From Letharia columbiana (Eukaryota > Ascomycota > Lecanoromycetes > Lecanorales > Parmeliaceae), in contig NW_023501063.1 of assembly GCF_014066305.1 (NCBI RefSeq), positions 310,001 to 374,000 of the forward strand: DNA of 64,000 nucleotides. Reading direction: 5' to 3'. Each line of letters begins with the position of its first letter. Within the stretch, counting starts at the first letter, position 1. Below, piece by piece: positions 47,845 to 61,617 of this stretch. The notes below the pieces were generated by a model. That model ran no database searches. It was given only the letters and a program-made list of their open reading frames with translations, and was not told where the DNA came from. Both the position numbers and the translations under genes were made by a program.

Positions 47845-49523
47845 ATGGAAAAGAATTATGGGGTAAGAGGAACGCCGTTATATATTGTGCCACTCTCTCA
47901 TGTGACGCAGAGCGCCATTGCCCTTCTCAATAGCAGACGCCGGACAGCTAGACCCAGCTTGGGGGTTGCACTCGGTACGAGCAACATACCCGCCCTAGAT
48001 TCAATGCCCAGCTTGAATGGATCGCCTAGCATGAAAGGGACACCCAGCTTGGTAGGAATGAAAGGTTGGCTACAAGAACTTGGGCATTCAGTATCAGTAT
48101 CTATTCGGAGGCGATATCGACAGCTTGTTGACCAGAGGATTAGGAAAATGACGTCAACAGCCTCAATGTTGTACATGTCGCAGGGACGAAAGGGAAGGGT
48201 AGCACATGTGCTTTCGTCAACTCGTTCCTGAAAGCGCATGGCGAAAGGACCGGGTTTCCACGAAGAATCGGACTCTACACTTCCCCCATTTGAAGCATGT
48301 ACAAGAGAGGATCCAGATCGACTCAAAAACCATATCGGAAGACCTTTTTGCGAAATACGTTTTTGAAGTCTGGGACGGTTTGTCTCACAACACCCCAAAA
48401 CCCCGTTACCTCCAGCTCCTAATGCTTGCGTCGGTCCACGCATTCATTAGAGAGGGGATTGACGTTGCGATCTACGAGACTCATAATGGTGGAGAATATG
48501 ACGCTACAAATGTTATCCAAAAGCCTATCGTCACCGGAATTACAACAATCGGGATGGATCATATTGAGCAGCTCGGCCCATCGATCGAAAACATCGCCTG
48601 GCATAAGGCGGGAATTTTCAAGTATGGAAGCCCTGCTTTTTCAACTCTCCAGGAGCCCGCAGTTGCTACAGTATTACAGGCGCGAGCAAGTGAGAAAAAT
48701 GTGGCATTGGGGTTTGTCGATGTCGATCCTACACTGCCCTGCAAAGCGGATGCGTTGAAGCCAGAGGTCCAGCAAAAAAATTCTTCGCTTGCTATCGCTC
48801 TTGCCGACACTTTCCTGAAGGCAAAGGCACCTAAAGAGTATTGTAGCCTGATGTCGCAAGACGTTATTCGAGGTGTAGATCGTTTTTTCTGGCCCGGAAG
48901 ATATCAACGGATCATCGATGGGGACTACCAGTGGTTCCTTGATGGAGCCCACAATGAGCTGAGTATTCAGAAGGCTGCGCAGTGGTTTGCTGAGACCGTC
49001 TCGGAGAGCCAACGGTACCTGGAAATGTCCAATTTGAGAAACACGGAATCGAAAGCTGAAAATTCCAGCAAAATCCTGCCAGTCACGCGCATTCTCATTT
49101 TCAGCCACGTATCTGAACGCGATGGAGCGGCCATCCTAAAAGGTGTTGCTAGAGGTTTACAGGAAAGTGGAATGCAGATACAACACGTCATCTTGAGCAC
49201 CTATGAAGAAAGACAAGACGGTACTGTCGGCATTAGTATGGCCATGGATAATTCTCGATGGTACCTAACTTTAGCTGATTGTCCATGCAGATCAATGTTC
49301 AAACCCTCCCAAAAAGCCTTTCTCACTAGATGTTCAGAGGGATTATGTTGACGCTTACAAGAGTATTAATCCCAATGTCGACATAGCAATCGAGCCAACC
49401 ATTGAGGGTGCTTTGAACCTTGCAAAGGACATAGGAGATCGTGACAACGGAATGCAGACTTTGGTGACAGGAAGTCTGTACCTAGTCGGTGGTGCTCTCC
49501 GCCTCCTGGAAACAAATGCTTGA
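47845..49523 (+). CDS. Divergent folylpolyglutamate synthase paralogue, frame broken once
   Basis: Exons 47845-47862, 47911-48090, 48144-49220 and 49291-49523 give about 502 residues once one base is restored in the C-run at 48283-48287. Intron positions and phases match those of the intact paralogue at 51036, so the two arose by duplication. FPGS adds glutamates to folate using ATP. The ATP loop [12 protein letters not shown] is kept, as are HKAGI (carbamylated-lysine region) and FLDGAHN. The usual ECGIGGEYDSTNV is changed to [14 protein letters not shown]. The second exon carries a 16-residue expansion made of PSL/PSM-type hexapeptide repeats ([18 protein letters not shown]). It starts only about 320 bp from the edge of the RIP block. 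Altered motifs suggest a changed or relaxed function. Confidence 0.85.
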
Positions 49524-51035
49524 GAGATATCTTATATAATAGACTTTAAGCTAAGTACGTTCGTCTGCGTGGCTCACTACCTGTTGTAGGTGAGCTTGTG
49601 GATAGAAGTGATAGCGCGCATAGAACGTGCGTCTGGTTGCGAGTATTTCAATACTCATTCACTTCTGCAGTATCTGCTGTTAAAGCCTCGCAAAGGTAAG
49701 TGGAGACTGCCGCTAGTCGCTTCACGATTCTCCAATACGTTGTGGAGGGGGAAGGCTGTCGATTAGGCCAGAAGGCTTTCGCAAGGTGCAAATAATGCCT
49801 ACCTTCACATCTGTGTTGCGCAACATGAGAGGTCCCTCTTACGAATAGTGGACGAGAAAACAAAGTCCCACCAGAGGTCTTCAGAAGTTTATTTACGCAA
49901 GTATTCACTATGATCATTGATGAGCTGTTGAAGGGTGACGCACGGTGGAACGTTCGAAGACGAGAACGGACTCGCTCTTCTGCAGAAAACCTCACATGAA
50001 GCGGAAGACTGCAGTCCGCCAGGCACGAGCTCCTTCAGTGGTGGCCAATCAATGTAGTCTCACCGTCTTCCACCGAACAAATATTTGTGCGGAGCAAGGA
50101 TATCTTGCTGGCTAGGACACTCAAATTTCAAGGCTAATTCTAAGAAGCGTTGGATCTCCCACGAGCTACACTCCATCCATGACAGCGATTCCGATGATGT
50201 CGAGAGCAATGATTGGCGACGCGTGCTCCTCTCAATCATCGACGATCTATATTGCGAGCCTGGGTAATCTCTAGAGGCTCAAAACCTCTTGACACCGGAG
50301 ATAGTGAAAACAGTTTACGAAGGCTCTCAGGACACCAGTAGCGGTCGTCCATCGCAACTCAGATCGGCGGAGAGTTTCATAAGACAAGGCTTGTATGAGC
50401 AGGGCGGACAAGTCTTATGCAATGTCGAAACCTTTCTTGAGGCTATCAGCAATCCCGGCGTGATCACATAACCGAAGCGTCGATCAAGGCATGAACCATT
50501 AGACAGTGGCTTGAATAAGTAGCATATTTGCTAAGGATACACCATCAGAGATGATACAGATCGTGTGCAGGTCACGTTAGGGTCTGCGCAGGCGTGCCAT
50601 AGGTTCCCTCACCAATATTCCTTACAAAGCAGGAATTGATTATCACATCTAAGGAAGCCGCCGAGTATGGTACGCCGATAGCATTCTTCCTCTAAAGGAA
50701 AATGCAGGGTCAGAATCGATGAGATATCAAAGCCATGTGGCTGACTAGTAAATACGAGTGGCAAAGACCATATCTCAATTGAATGGTGATCAAGTAAAGT
50801 ACTGTAAAAGAGTGACGGAAATGTACATGTATCTTACCTGGAGTGCTGTAGAAACTAAGTCCAAAACCGGGTTAGCTTGCCCAATGACCCCTTCCCTCTC
50901 TGGTATACAATAATACAATACCCAGTATATTACTTGACAGCCCATACGGTATCATGCCTCTTGCCGCCATCTTTGTCGCTCATCCTCTACAAAATTCTTC
51001 CCCAAACAAGGCGCCTCTTTGCGGCATCCGCAACC
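49524..51035. other. intergenic between FPGS paralogues, decayed coding possible
   Basis: 1.5 kb between two rightward genes; it holds the promoter of the second. Apart from the frame at 50085-50471 (separate entry), only scattered frames occur. The length exceeds that needed for a promoter and suggests lost gene content. Confidence 0.4.
50085..50471 (+). pseudogene. possible decayed reading frame of unknown family
   Basis: One frame is open for 129 codons except for a single TAA at about 50265. The product is hydrophilic, with WISHELHSIHDSDSDD, DWRRVLLSIIDDLYCEPG and, after the stop, IVKTVYEGSQD and ESFIRQGLYEQGGQVLCNVE. Amino-acid composition looks like a real protein, but I do not recognise the family, and no start or splice sites are convincing. 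Confidence 0.3.
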
Positions 51036-52817
51036 ATGGCAAGCCGCACTTACGCAGTATGCCAGCAACCGCTTCTCCCTTCCATACTACGACTTACCAA
51101 TACCACAGGACGCCGTCGCTGCCTTGAATACGTTGCAGACTAATTTCGCTATTGTCGACGCCATCAGGAATTCTGGCAAGGGCATGAACAAGAACTCTAT
51201 ACCTGAGATGGTAGAGTGGTGCCGCAGGATCGGATATGAGGTGCGAGCCTCCACTGCTACAACAAACAGGGTCGCCCGCAGACGCAGCCAAACTGAGACG
51301 GAAGACAGCCTTCGGATTTCAACCGGCTGAATGCTATACACATTGCCGGGACCAAAGGCAAGGGTTCGACCAGTGCGTTCATCTCTTCTATGCTGGGTCA
51401 ATATCGCTTCCCCTCTACCCGGAAGCCCGAAAGACCACTGCTCCGTAAAATCGGTCTCTACACCTCACCACACCTCCGATATGTTCGTGAGCGCATCCAG
51501 ATCAACAACCAGCCTCTGTCGGAAGAAGCCTTTGCTAGATATTTCTTCGAGACATGGGACCGATTAGAGGAGGCAGCAAGGGCCAAAGGCGAGCCGCCAG
51601 ATACAACCGCGAAGCCGGGCTACTTTAGGTTCTTGACGCTCATGGCATATCATACGTACATGAGCGAGGGCGTCGATACCGCAATCACTGAATGCGGCAT
51701 TGGCGGGGAATACGATAGCACAAACGTCCTCGTCAAGCCTACCGTCACTGGCATCACGAGTTTGGGAATCGATCACACGGCTATGCTGGGGAACACAGTT
51801 GAAGAAATTGCGTGGCATAAGGGGGGCATAATGAAGGCCAGCGCTCCTTGTTTTACAGCTCCTCAGCCTCCAGCTGCCATCGAGGTCCTCCAAAAGCGTG
51901 CGGATGAGGTCCCTACAAAGCTCCATGTGGTCGGCAGAAACCCTTTACTTGAGGATGTCAAGCTTGGGCTGGCCGCCGACTTCCAAAAGATCAACGCCAG
52001 CCTCGCTGTGGCCATCGCGGATGCCCACCTCGTGGCTCTCGGCCAAGAAGATCCCAAGCGCCACGACGACATGCTTCCTCCAGAATTCATCCGCGGCCTC
52101 GAAGAGGTGCGCTGGTCCGGCCGCTGCGAAACCCGCCGCGAGAAGAACATCGCGTGGCACATAGACGGCGGCCACACGCTCGAGAGCATCGAAGTCGCAG
52201 GCTCCTGGTTCGCTTCTCAAATCCCTCCCATCCGATCGCGGAAACGGACGCGCATCCTCCTCTTCAACCAACAAACCCGCGACGCCAACGCGCTCGCCAA
52301 AGCTCTCCACCGCACCCTCGCCTCCGCTCTACAAAACGAGCAACCTTTCACACATGCGGTTTTCTGCACCAACATGACCTTCAGGGAGGAGGGGTACAGG
52401 CCTGATCTTATGAGTATGAATACTAGCGCCGCAGCCGCTGAAAAGCTGGATGTGCAGAGAGGTTTAGCGGAGACGTGGAGGGGCATTGATCCTCAGACCA
52501 TAGTCGAGGTGAAGCTGAGTATTGAAGAGGCGGTGGGGTGGTGTAAGGATGTTGCAGGGGTGGAAAAGGGGGATGCGGAGGGGGAGGTGATGGTGCTGGT
52601 GACGGGAAGCGTGCATCTGGTTGGGGGATTCCTAGAGGTTTTGGAGACGGGCAAGAGCTTAGACAGAGGTCATGTATCATCAGGCAATTTTGCACTCAAC
52701 ATGCAAAAGGATTCTACTTTTTTCTCAACAAAGATATCCTGCTTAGCTCACGCTGTCAAATGCATTGTTCACAGCACTCAGTGGAGCCAATCACTCCCCT
52801 GCCCTACCCCCTCCTAG
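51036..52817 (+). CDS. MET7: Folylpolyglutamate synthase
   Basis: Exons 51036-51056, 51109-51240 and 51309-52817; 553 residues. FPGS (yeast Met7) elongates the glutamate tail of folates, retaining them in cytosol and mitochondria for one-carbon metabolism and methionine synthesis. Visible motifs: VEWCRRIGYE, ATP loop [12 protein letters not shown] (residues 61-72), GLYTSPHLRYVRERIQI, ECGIGGEYDSTNVLVKPTV, LGIDHTAMLGNTVEEIAWHK, and the C-terminal domain HIDGGHTLES (most homologues have DGAHT, so Ala is Gly here) and LVTGSVHLVGGFLEVLE. No ATG lies upstream in frame, so no mitochondrial form can start from this frame upstream. The family normally stops soon after GGFLEVLE; about 53 further residues reach to 2 bp from the NOP7 stop. 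This tail may be spurious or reflect a missed intron or base. Confidence 0.93.
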
Positions 52818-52819
52818 CC

Positions 52820-55123
52820 TCAATTTTCCTCCTCTTCGCCCTCAACGCCTCCGCCTCCCCCCTCCTTCTGCCGGTTCGAATACAACATCTTGTCCAACAC
52901 CTTCCGCTTCTTCCGCCCCATCATCATCTTCCTCCTCTCCAACTCCTCTTCCTCCTCCCTCCGTTTCTTCGCCGCCTTCTTCCGCGCCTCGTCTCCTTTA
53001 CCACTGCCTTTCAAGATCCCCTTTACGGGCTGCCCGTTGGCTTTGGTCAGCGTTTCGGAGAAGTTGAGGCCAGCGGCTTCGGCTTCGAGTTCGCGTTGGT
53101 GCTGCGTGAGGGTCGGGTCGGTGTCGGATTCTGGGGCGGAGTCGAAACCTGCGAAGGAGTCGGCTTCGGAGGCGGGCTCGGATTCGGACTCGCTGCCGGC
53201 GATGGTCATGCCGTGGTCGTCCTGGAGATCGGCTGTTGCTGGTGTTGATGCCGAGGGGGCGAGTGCTACGCCGTCTGCGGCAGCGTCGTCGGATTTCTCC
53301 ACCTCCTCCTCCTGCGCTTCTTCGTCTTCGTCGTCGGAGAAGCCTTCAGCTTCCTCTGCTTCGCCTTCGCGTTCCTGCTCCGCTAAAGGCGCGCTCGGGT
53401 CGTAGGCGCCCTTTGTCGGCTTGACCCATGGACTAAGGTGTGGAGGTAGGGTCGCGCCTGGTGCGTACAGATCAGGTCGCAGAAGCTTGACTTGGTTGAT
53501 GCAGTCCCATACCCACTGAGGCTGAACTAATGTTCGGCCGGGTACTCGGTACCCAGGCCTCACAACGGTTGTGGGCGGTGGATCTGAAGGACTCTCGGAG
53601 ACTTGCAGCTCTTCGGGAAGGCTTGTCATGGGCGGACGGTCGACTATTTGATGCGTGATGCTTGGATCGGCTTCGTTGGTCGTGAAGGCGCCATCGCCCA
53701 GAATGGCATCCCAACCTATTCGCTTACAACCAAAAGCACGAAGAATGAATTCGAGTGGCTGCCGAGGTGTCTCTCGAGACAGGAAGAATGTGAATGGTGC
53801 GAAGAGTGAGCCAGCTTCATTGCCGCCGGCTTGGGGCTGTGGGAGCACATCTGCGTCGTCTCCAGTGGTCTCGAAGGTATCAATAGCGTCGTTCATTTCC
53901 TGGTCTAAAGCCTGGTATTGGTCTTGGCCTTCTAAAACGTCCAGCTCTGCGTTTGGACCCTCCTTGATGGTAGCAATCTGCTTTTGGATTTCTTCATTCG
54001 CTTTTCTTGGCACCGTCCCTCCGTCCACTTCACCATTGACATGTCCCTTAAACGACTCGATCTGTTTGGGCTCTTCAATGCCCCTTCCCTCTAGAATAAT
54101 TGCATCCAACTCGCCTCCTTGCTCATAACTCTTCGCATTGAACCTTGGAGGATAGATAAGACCAATAGTTGTGTACAATCGGAAGTTGACAAAGCCGAGC
54201 AGAGTCGTGTAGAATTCCACAAACGTACCCATTATTCTGAAATCCACATCCCCGGTCACTCGCTGTACGAATTTATATGGCACCAGCCATAGTATATCTT
54301 GGCCCTGTATCGTGGCTTGGTAGTAAATGCCTTTGATAGAAAGGAATGATTTCCGCAGCGAGTTTGTTGTGATCAAGTAGTGTTCGAACTCGAGGCATAA
54401 TCTTTGACAAAGAGCTATGGTTTTAGGTGGGACAGTGGACGTGGATGGCAAGTTGGCGAAGAGGAACAGCAGGGACAATGCATCGTCGAGGTCGCGGAGA
54501 GCGTCGACAAACTGAAATACCAGGTACGATTAGCGACATTCCACCAGCCGGAGTCTAAGATTCCGTGCTCCAATTGGAAAGCTTACCGTCGGGTATCTGT
54601 CCTTGATGATATGATCAAGCGAGAGCTTCGTCGCTCCTTTCTTTTCCAAACGTGCAGCATCTCCAACCTCGCCACGACCTAGATGCCGTGAGATCTTCTT
54701 TGCCAGCGCTTTATGGTCTCTGAACTTGGCGAGGAGCGGCTCATGTAGGAGGTACTGAATGTCTCGCGTATAGTAGAAGGTGGTAGAGGGAGTGGAAGAT
54801 TTGGAAGCCTTCTTCTTGCTTCTAGGTTCTCGAGGATATATGCCTGCACATTTGTCAGGTAATGCCTTTGATACGGATATTTGACGATTGCACACCCTTG
54901 TAGATGCATAGGCGTCGGAAGTCTGGTAGCGATACTTGAAGCTTACGCACTGCCTGAGTCCTGGCGAAAGTCAGCTACTACATCTCGGAGAGAAGCTATC
55001 AGGCATGCACACACCTGGTAATGAAATTCTTGGCTTGACCAGCCGTTCCTGCGAGCCTTGTCAACGAAAGTCAGTCACTCAGCCAATGTGAGCAATCTTA
55101 CCTTTCTTCTTTATTCTTCCCAT
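52820..55123 (-). CDS. NOP7: Pescadillo homologue, 60S ribosome biogenesis factor
   Basis: Exons 55123-55102, 55048-55015, 54960-54896, 54843-54587 and 54511-52820; 689 residues. Pescadillo/Nop7 is a nucleolar member of the PeBoW (Nop7-Erb1-Ytm1) complex needed to process 27S pre-rRNA and mature the large ribosomal subunit. The N-terminus [19 protein letters not shown] and blocks [58 protein letters not shown] and [18 protein letters not shown] are diagnostic. A BRCT domain spans about residues 362-470 ([15 protein letters not shown] to the conserved Trp in [10 protein letters not shown]). The C-terminal third is acidic ([15 protein letters not shown]) and then basic coiled coil ([17 protein letters not shown]). 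The first four exons are small; all splice sites are GT-AG. It converges on the FPGS gene with 2 bp between stops. Confidence 0.96.
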
Positions 55124-55601
55124 GGTGTAAGCACTGATATGACAAGCTATGTCAAATTCTGAGAGTAGAAAATTGAAAGCTGATGTCGAGAAATTCCGTG
55201 CGCGCGAAAAGTTGCCCCAGCTCCGGCTTTACATCGGATATGAATACCGGAAAGTCGGTCAATCCTACGAGTACTAGCGCCAATATTTCAAGATCTCGGT
55301 CTTTATTGCGGCACCTCAGTACCATAGGTGGCATTCGTTGTTGATCTTGATGCCTTTGGAGGGGGCTAAAGAGGGCCGACGCTCTTGAAGCTGGGGAAAA
55401 AAGTGTCTTAAAGTTCTATACTGTGGTGATTAGACAGTGGTGAAATTGAATTGTACATTCGCTACGGGTTTTCGCTGGAGGATTCTTGCATGAATACTTC
55501 AACGAATCAAAAATGAATCCATTTATCTTGCAGTCTTTGGGTATCGCTTGGCTTTAACACCCCTCGTCTATCTTTGACTGTTGTTGCAGAGGACATTTAG
55601 C
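55124..55601. promoter_or_regulatory. NOP7 upstream region / SAR1 3' flank
   Basis: About 480 bp between the NOP7 start codon and the SAR1 stop, both leftward genes. No coding frame supported. Presumably contains the NOP7 promoter and SAR1 3' untranslated region. Confidence 0.45.
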
Positions 55602-57576
<1,975 letters not shown>

Positions 57577-58468
57577 CTAACAATTGCAAGCTCCACCACC
57601 TTGTGTCCCAGGCGCCTCGGGTCTCAGATCAACCCCTTGTCGTGGATTCGCCCTCATACCGCGGTTTCCAGCTTGTTCAAGAGGCAACTTTCGTGCAATG
57701 GCCGTGAACAGCTCTCGCACATTCTCCGCCGTCTTTGCTGATGTCTCAAAAAACAGCAGCCCAGCCTCCCGTGCGTATGCTTCGGCGTCTGCTGTTGTGA
57801 TAGCACGCTTGTCTGGGTGTTCAGCAACGAGGTCTGATTTGTTCCCTGCTAGAGCGATAATGATGTTCTCATTTGCCTGCCTTTGGAGCTCTTTTACCCA
57901 TGACTTTGCCTTATCCAGGGACGACTACCTTCCTATTAGCAGGGCTTGGGCGGACTTCGCGCAGGGCATATACAGCTTGTGTGATATCGTAAACCACGAC
58001 TGCACAGTTTGCGTTCCTATAGTACATCGGTGCAAGCGACTTGTATCTCTCTTGGCCTGCCGTATCCCATATTTCGAACTTGACAGTCGTGGCGTCGTCG
58101 AGGGAGATGGTCTGTGTGAGGAAGGCAGCTCCGATAGTAGATTCTCTGTAGTCATCGAATTGATCCTTGAGACGAATCAGCAATCATTCCGCACCTCGAT
58201 TTCGTTGTGGCGGCAGAAGAACCAGCTGTTGGTTAACTGACCTTGACAAATCTCAGGACAAGAGAACTCTAATGGACAAGCGTCAGCTTTCTGTGTGCTA
58301 GATGTGGCTCAAAATGAAGTAGCAACCTTTCCTACTGCAGACTCTCCTACATCATGGTCAGTCTTTGAATGGAGCAGCAAGCGGCTGGATGTACGGACCA
58401 AGCAAAACAAGCTTGAATTGGGCAAACCGAGCTCCTGGCCGTGCGCCAGTGGAGACCCGGGATGACAT
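57577..58468 (-). CDS. Rab5-family GTPase (Vps21/Ypt5-like)
   Basis: Exons 58468-58399, 58346-58327, 58268-58242, 58165-57974 and 57924-57577; 218 residues. Rab5 GTPases mark early endosomes and recruit tethers and the PI3-kinase complex for homotypic fusion and vacuolar sorting. The sequence shows the P-loop GESAVGKSS (residues 24-32), the Rab5 effector loop [15 protein letters not shown], the switch [29 protein letters not shown] and [10 protein letters not shown], and a C-terminal Cys-Asn-Cys for double geranylgeranylation. The effector loop with IGAAF and the SLAPMYYR block separate Rab5 from other Rabs. Exons 2 and 3 are only 20 and 27 bp; they are certain because they encode the P-loop. 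Filamentous fungi usually carry two Rab5 paralogues; which one this is I cannot say. Confidence 0.95.
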
Positions 58469-58822
58469 GTTGCCGGGACTTTGTGGTAGGTCTTAGATAG
58501 TATCAAATATTACAGCTCTAAATGCGGCTGAAGGGACGTCTTAAAGTCTTAGGAAGCTCGAAAATGGAGACAATGGAGGCCTTCGAAAGGCAAGAACGGG
58601 TGGTGCCTTAGCGTGACCATCAAATGACGAGGTCTGTAGGGCTGATTCTGCCAAGACCTGCAACTCTGCGACTCTGCGCGGCAGCTTCACCCTCGCAACC
58701 ACCGCACCGAATACGTCCACGATGATACACAATAGCGATCAAGCCTCCTTCTCAGCTTTTGAGAAGTAGCTTCTTCTCTTTACTCCGAAACACTTCCGCT
58801 TCACGGACGACCGACTTCCACA
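58469..58822. promoter_or_regulatory. divergent promoter region of Rab5 gene and SAC1
   Basis: 354 bp separate the two start codons, so this is a compact bidirectional promoter for two genes of membrane traffic and phosphoinositide metabolism. No TATA box is evident; pyrimidine-rich CTTCTCTTTACTC stretches precede the SAC1 start. Confidence 0.5.
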
Positions 58823-61037
58823 ATGCGTAGCCTAATTCCTTTCAGAGACATTAACGTCCATGCCTCTTCCTCACATTACGCCTTCACGTCTCCTTCCTCC
58901 CCTTCGGCCCAGACGCTGGTAGTTGAACGCCCCTCTGGAGATTTACGACTCAATGATGGTGCGCTGTTGGGCGCGAAAAGGGTGTCGAGTATTGCGGGCA
59001 TACTCGGCATGATCAAGCTGAGATTAGGTGAATAGGTCTTTGCTTTTAAGGCAAAGACGGTGCTGATAGAACCGCAGACAAGTACATAATAGTAATCACA
59101 AAAGCACAGCCAATGGGTCGCCTGAAAGGGCACATGGTCTACAAAGTCATCTCCACCGAATTCCTTCCACTGCGCGAGCGCGCACTCCATGATCCAGATG
59201 AAGACACCTACCTCAGCCTACTTAAAACTCTGCTGAAGACAGGACCCATGTATTTCTCATACTCCTTCGACATCACCAACAGCTTTCAACGTCAAGCCCA
59301 ATCAAATCCCTCACAGCCAATATGGAAGAGAGCAGACGACCGCTTCTTCTGGAACAAGTTTATTCAGTCAGACCTCATAGACTTCTCGAATGGTGCAGGA
59401 AGTGGTTCCGGACTCCGTGGAGGCCAGCAGGCTGGAGCCGACCCCTTCATCCTTCCTGTCATGTTCGGAATGCTGAGAATCACACAAACCCGCGTCAAGG
59501 CAACTCCGTTGACGTTTACACTAATCACAAGAAGATCCAGGTACAGAGCCGGGACTCGCTATCTTACTCGTGGCATTGATGATCAAGGGCATGTTGCGAA
59601 CTTCAATGAGACGGAGCAGATTGTGATCCTGAACGACGAGACAGGAGATCTAGGAGGCTTCGCTGGTGGTGAAGGTATGCAGAACGGCAAAGTGGGAGGA
59701 AGTGAAGGTTATGACACACAAGTCATGTCTTATGTCCAAACAAGGGGAAGCGTACCGGTCTACTGGGCAGAGGTGAATTCGTTGAAATACGTCCCGAATC
59801 TTCAAATACGCGGGGTAGAGACAGCTGTGGAGGCTGCACGGCACCACTTTAACGAGCAAATAAGCTTGTATGGTGACAACTACCTTGTCAACCTCGTCAA
59901 CCAAAAAGGTCGTGAAGATCGAGTCAAGAAAGCCTACGAGCAGATGGTACGAATTCTGGTCTCCTCGCCAGATGAAGCAACGCAGGCAGACTACGTTACG
60001 GAGGAGAAGATACATGTCGTGGAGGCTAGCCAGAAGAATCAGAAGTACGACCGACTTCATTATGTTTACTTCGATTTTCACAACGAGACCAAGGGACTGA
60101 AGTGGCATCGCGCCCAGTTACTGCTTGATCAGTTAAAGCAGGGTCTCACTGAGGGCCAGTATTTCCGCGGTGTGGACATGCCGGCGGATGCACAGGGCCG
60201 TCTGGAGGTACGAAATCGGCAAACAGCGGTGGTTCGAACGAACTGCATGGATTGCTTAGACCGGACGAACGTCGTTCAAACAATGCTCGGTCGCTGGACT
60301 TTGACGCGGCAACTGACTGACGTTGGTGCTCTGAAGCCAGGGGAGTCTGCTGATGACGACAAGTCGTTCCAGGACTTATTCCGAAACATTTGGGCAGACA
60401 ATGCTGATGTCGTGTCAAAATCATACTCCGGGACTGGAGCTCTTAAGACAGACTTCACGCGCACTGGCGAGAGGACAAGGGCTGGGATGGCTCAAGATAT
60501 GAACAACTCCATCACTCGCTATGTCAAAAACAACTTCGGAGACGGGCCACGTCAGGATGCATTTGATCTGTTTCTAGGCGCATATCTGCCTTCGACGTCC
60601 ATCACTGATACCAACCTTGTCTTCAGGGATCGAAGACCAATCTTGATTCAAGCCATACCATATCTGTTCGCTGCTAGCTTCTTCCTGGTCATGGTTACTT
60701 CCCTGACAAGAACCCAACCAGAAACGACTGTTTGGCCTTTGCGTGTGTTCGCTTTGTTGTGGATGGTCATTGGTGGCTGGTGTGGGCATTTCATTTGGTC
60801 CCATGGCATGCTATACGTAAGTAGCCGAAGCCCCCCAAGCCGGAGCCTACTGACCCCGTATCTTTTCAGGTCAATTGGCCAAAGCTCAACACCCCTCGTT
60901 GGGCTCAAGAAGGCTATCAAGAGACTATGGGTAGCGTTATGAAAGACAAAGTGATAGGGAGCTTTGTGCCTCGTGAGCGTGGTGCAAGTAACGTCCGATT
61001 GGGTCATCTCGAAGAGGGCAAGAAGAGGATACAATAA
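58823..61037 (+). CDS. SAC1: Phosphoinositide phosphatase Sac1
   Basis: Exons 58823-59027, 59078-60816 and 60870-61037; 703 residues. Sac1 is an ER/Golgi membrane lipid phosphatase that dephosphorylates mainly PI4P. The Sac domain is visible from ADDRFFWNKFIQSDL and FILPVMFGMLRI through YWAEVNSLKYVPNLQIRG to the catalytic CX5R motif in TNCMDCLDRTNVVQ (Cys458, Arg464). Two hydrophobic segments at about residues 594-650 (YLFAASFFLVMVTSL; VFALLWMVIGGWCGHFIW) are the C-terminal membrane anchor. The short last exon restores LYVNWPKLNTPRWAQEGYQE, conserved in Sac1; without splicing the frame would end in unrelated sequence. The protein is longer than the yeast protein (623), partly through a Gly-rich insertion (GSGSGLRGGQQAG) and a longer C-terminus. 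The fungal-type first exon covers the start of the Sac fold. Confidence 0.96.
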
Positions 61038-61617
61038 TGCAGCGTCTGAAAATTCTCATAGTGTGTTGTACCTAATTAATTCCCTCTAAGCTACCACCTT
61101 TTCTGACTGCGCTTTACATTGATCTCAATGTGCGCTCCGTCGAAAAGAGGTTAAGCTCCCCGACTGGGCAGTCTTTGCTTCAATTTTGTGATATCAGCCA
61201 GCAAAGCCATAGGACCGGTATGGTTGCCAGGTTGCTTGGAGGGTTTGGTGTTAGGGGCCTCCTGCCACATACTCATACACAGGTTGGGGGTGGAGGCCCA
61301 TGGTATTGCACTTTCCTGGGACAGCAGATTCATTCATTTCGTAGACTTTTGACCGAGTAGTTCCTGTACGCCAAGGACCAGACACGGTTTCCAATAATAA
61401 TTGCAGACGAACAACACCTGTTGAAACGTAGTAAATCCCTGGAGAAATCAGGTCCTAGATGTCGTTACAATAGTCGTCAACGATCCAGTAGTTGCACGCG
61501 TCCGCTAAAGTGACAAGTCTTCCCCGCAGCATCAATGTGATCACTCTACGCAAACTGGCTACGCGATGCGAGCTATGTTCTCGTATTAGAGCCGCCAAAG
61601 CTTCTCTCAGATACACA
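61038..61617. promoter_or_regulatory. SAC1 3' flank and RRN9 upstream region
   Basis: 580 bp with no supported gene. The RRN9 reading frame is open upstream to 61492 but has no ATG before 61618. Confidence 0.4.

Noticed and set aside
6402..48287. Programmed ribosomal frameshifting at the four homopolymer breaks
   Set aside because: No common slippery heptamer or downstream structure; four unrelated genes with the same homopolymer loss fits sequencing error better.
60225..60240. GGTTCGAA as a tRNA T-loop
   Set aside because: Lies inside the SAC1 coding sequence and no cloverleaf can be built around it.
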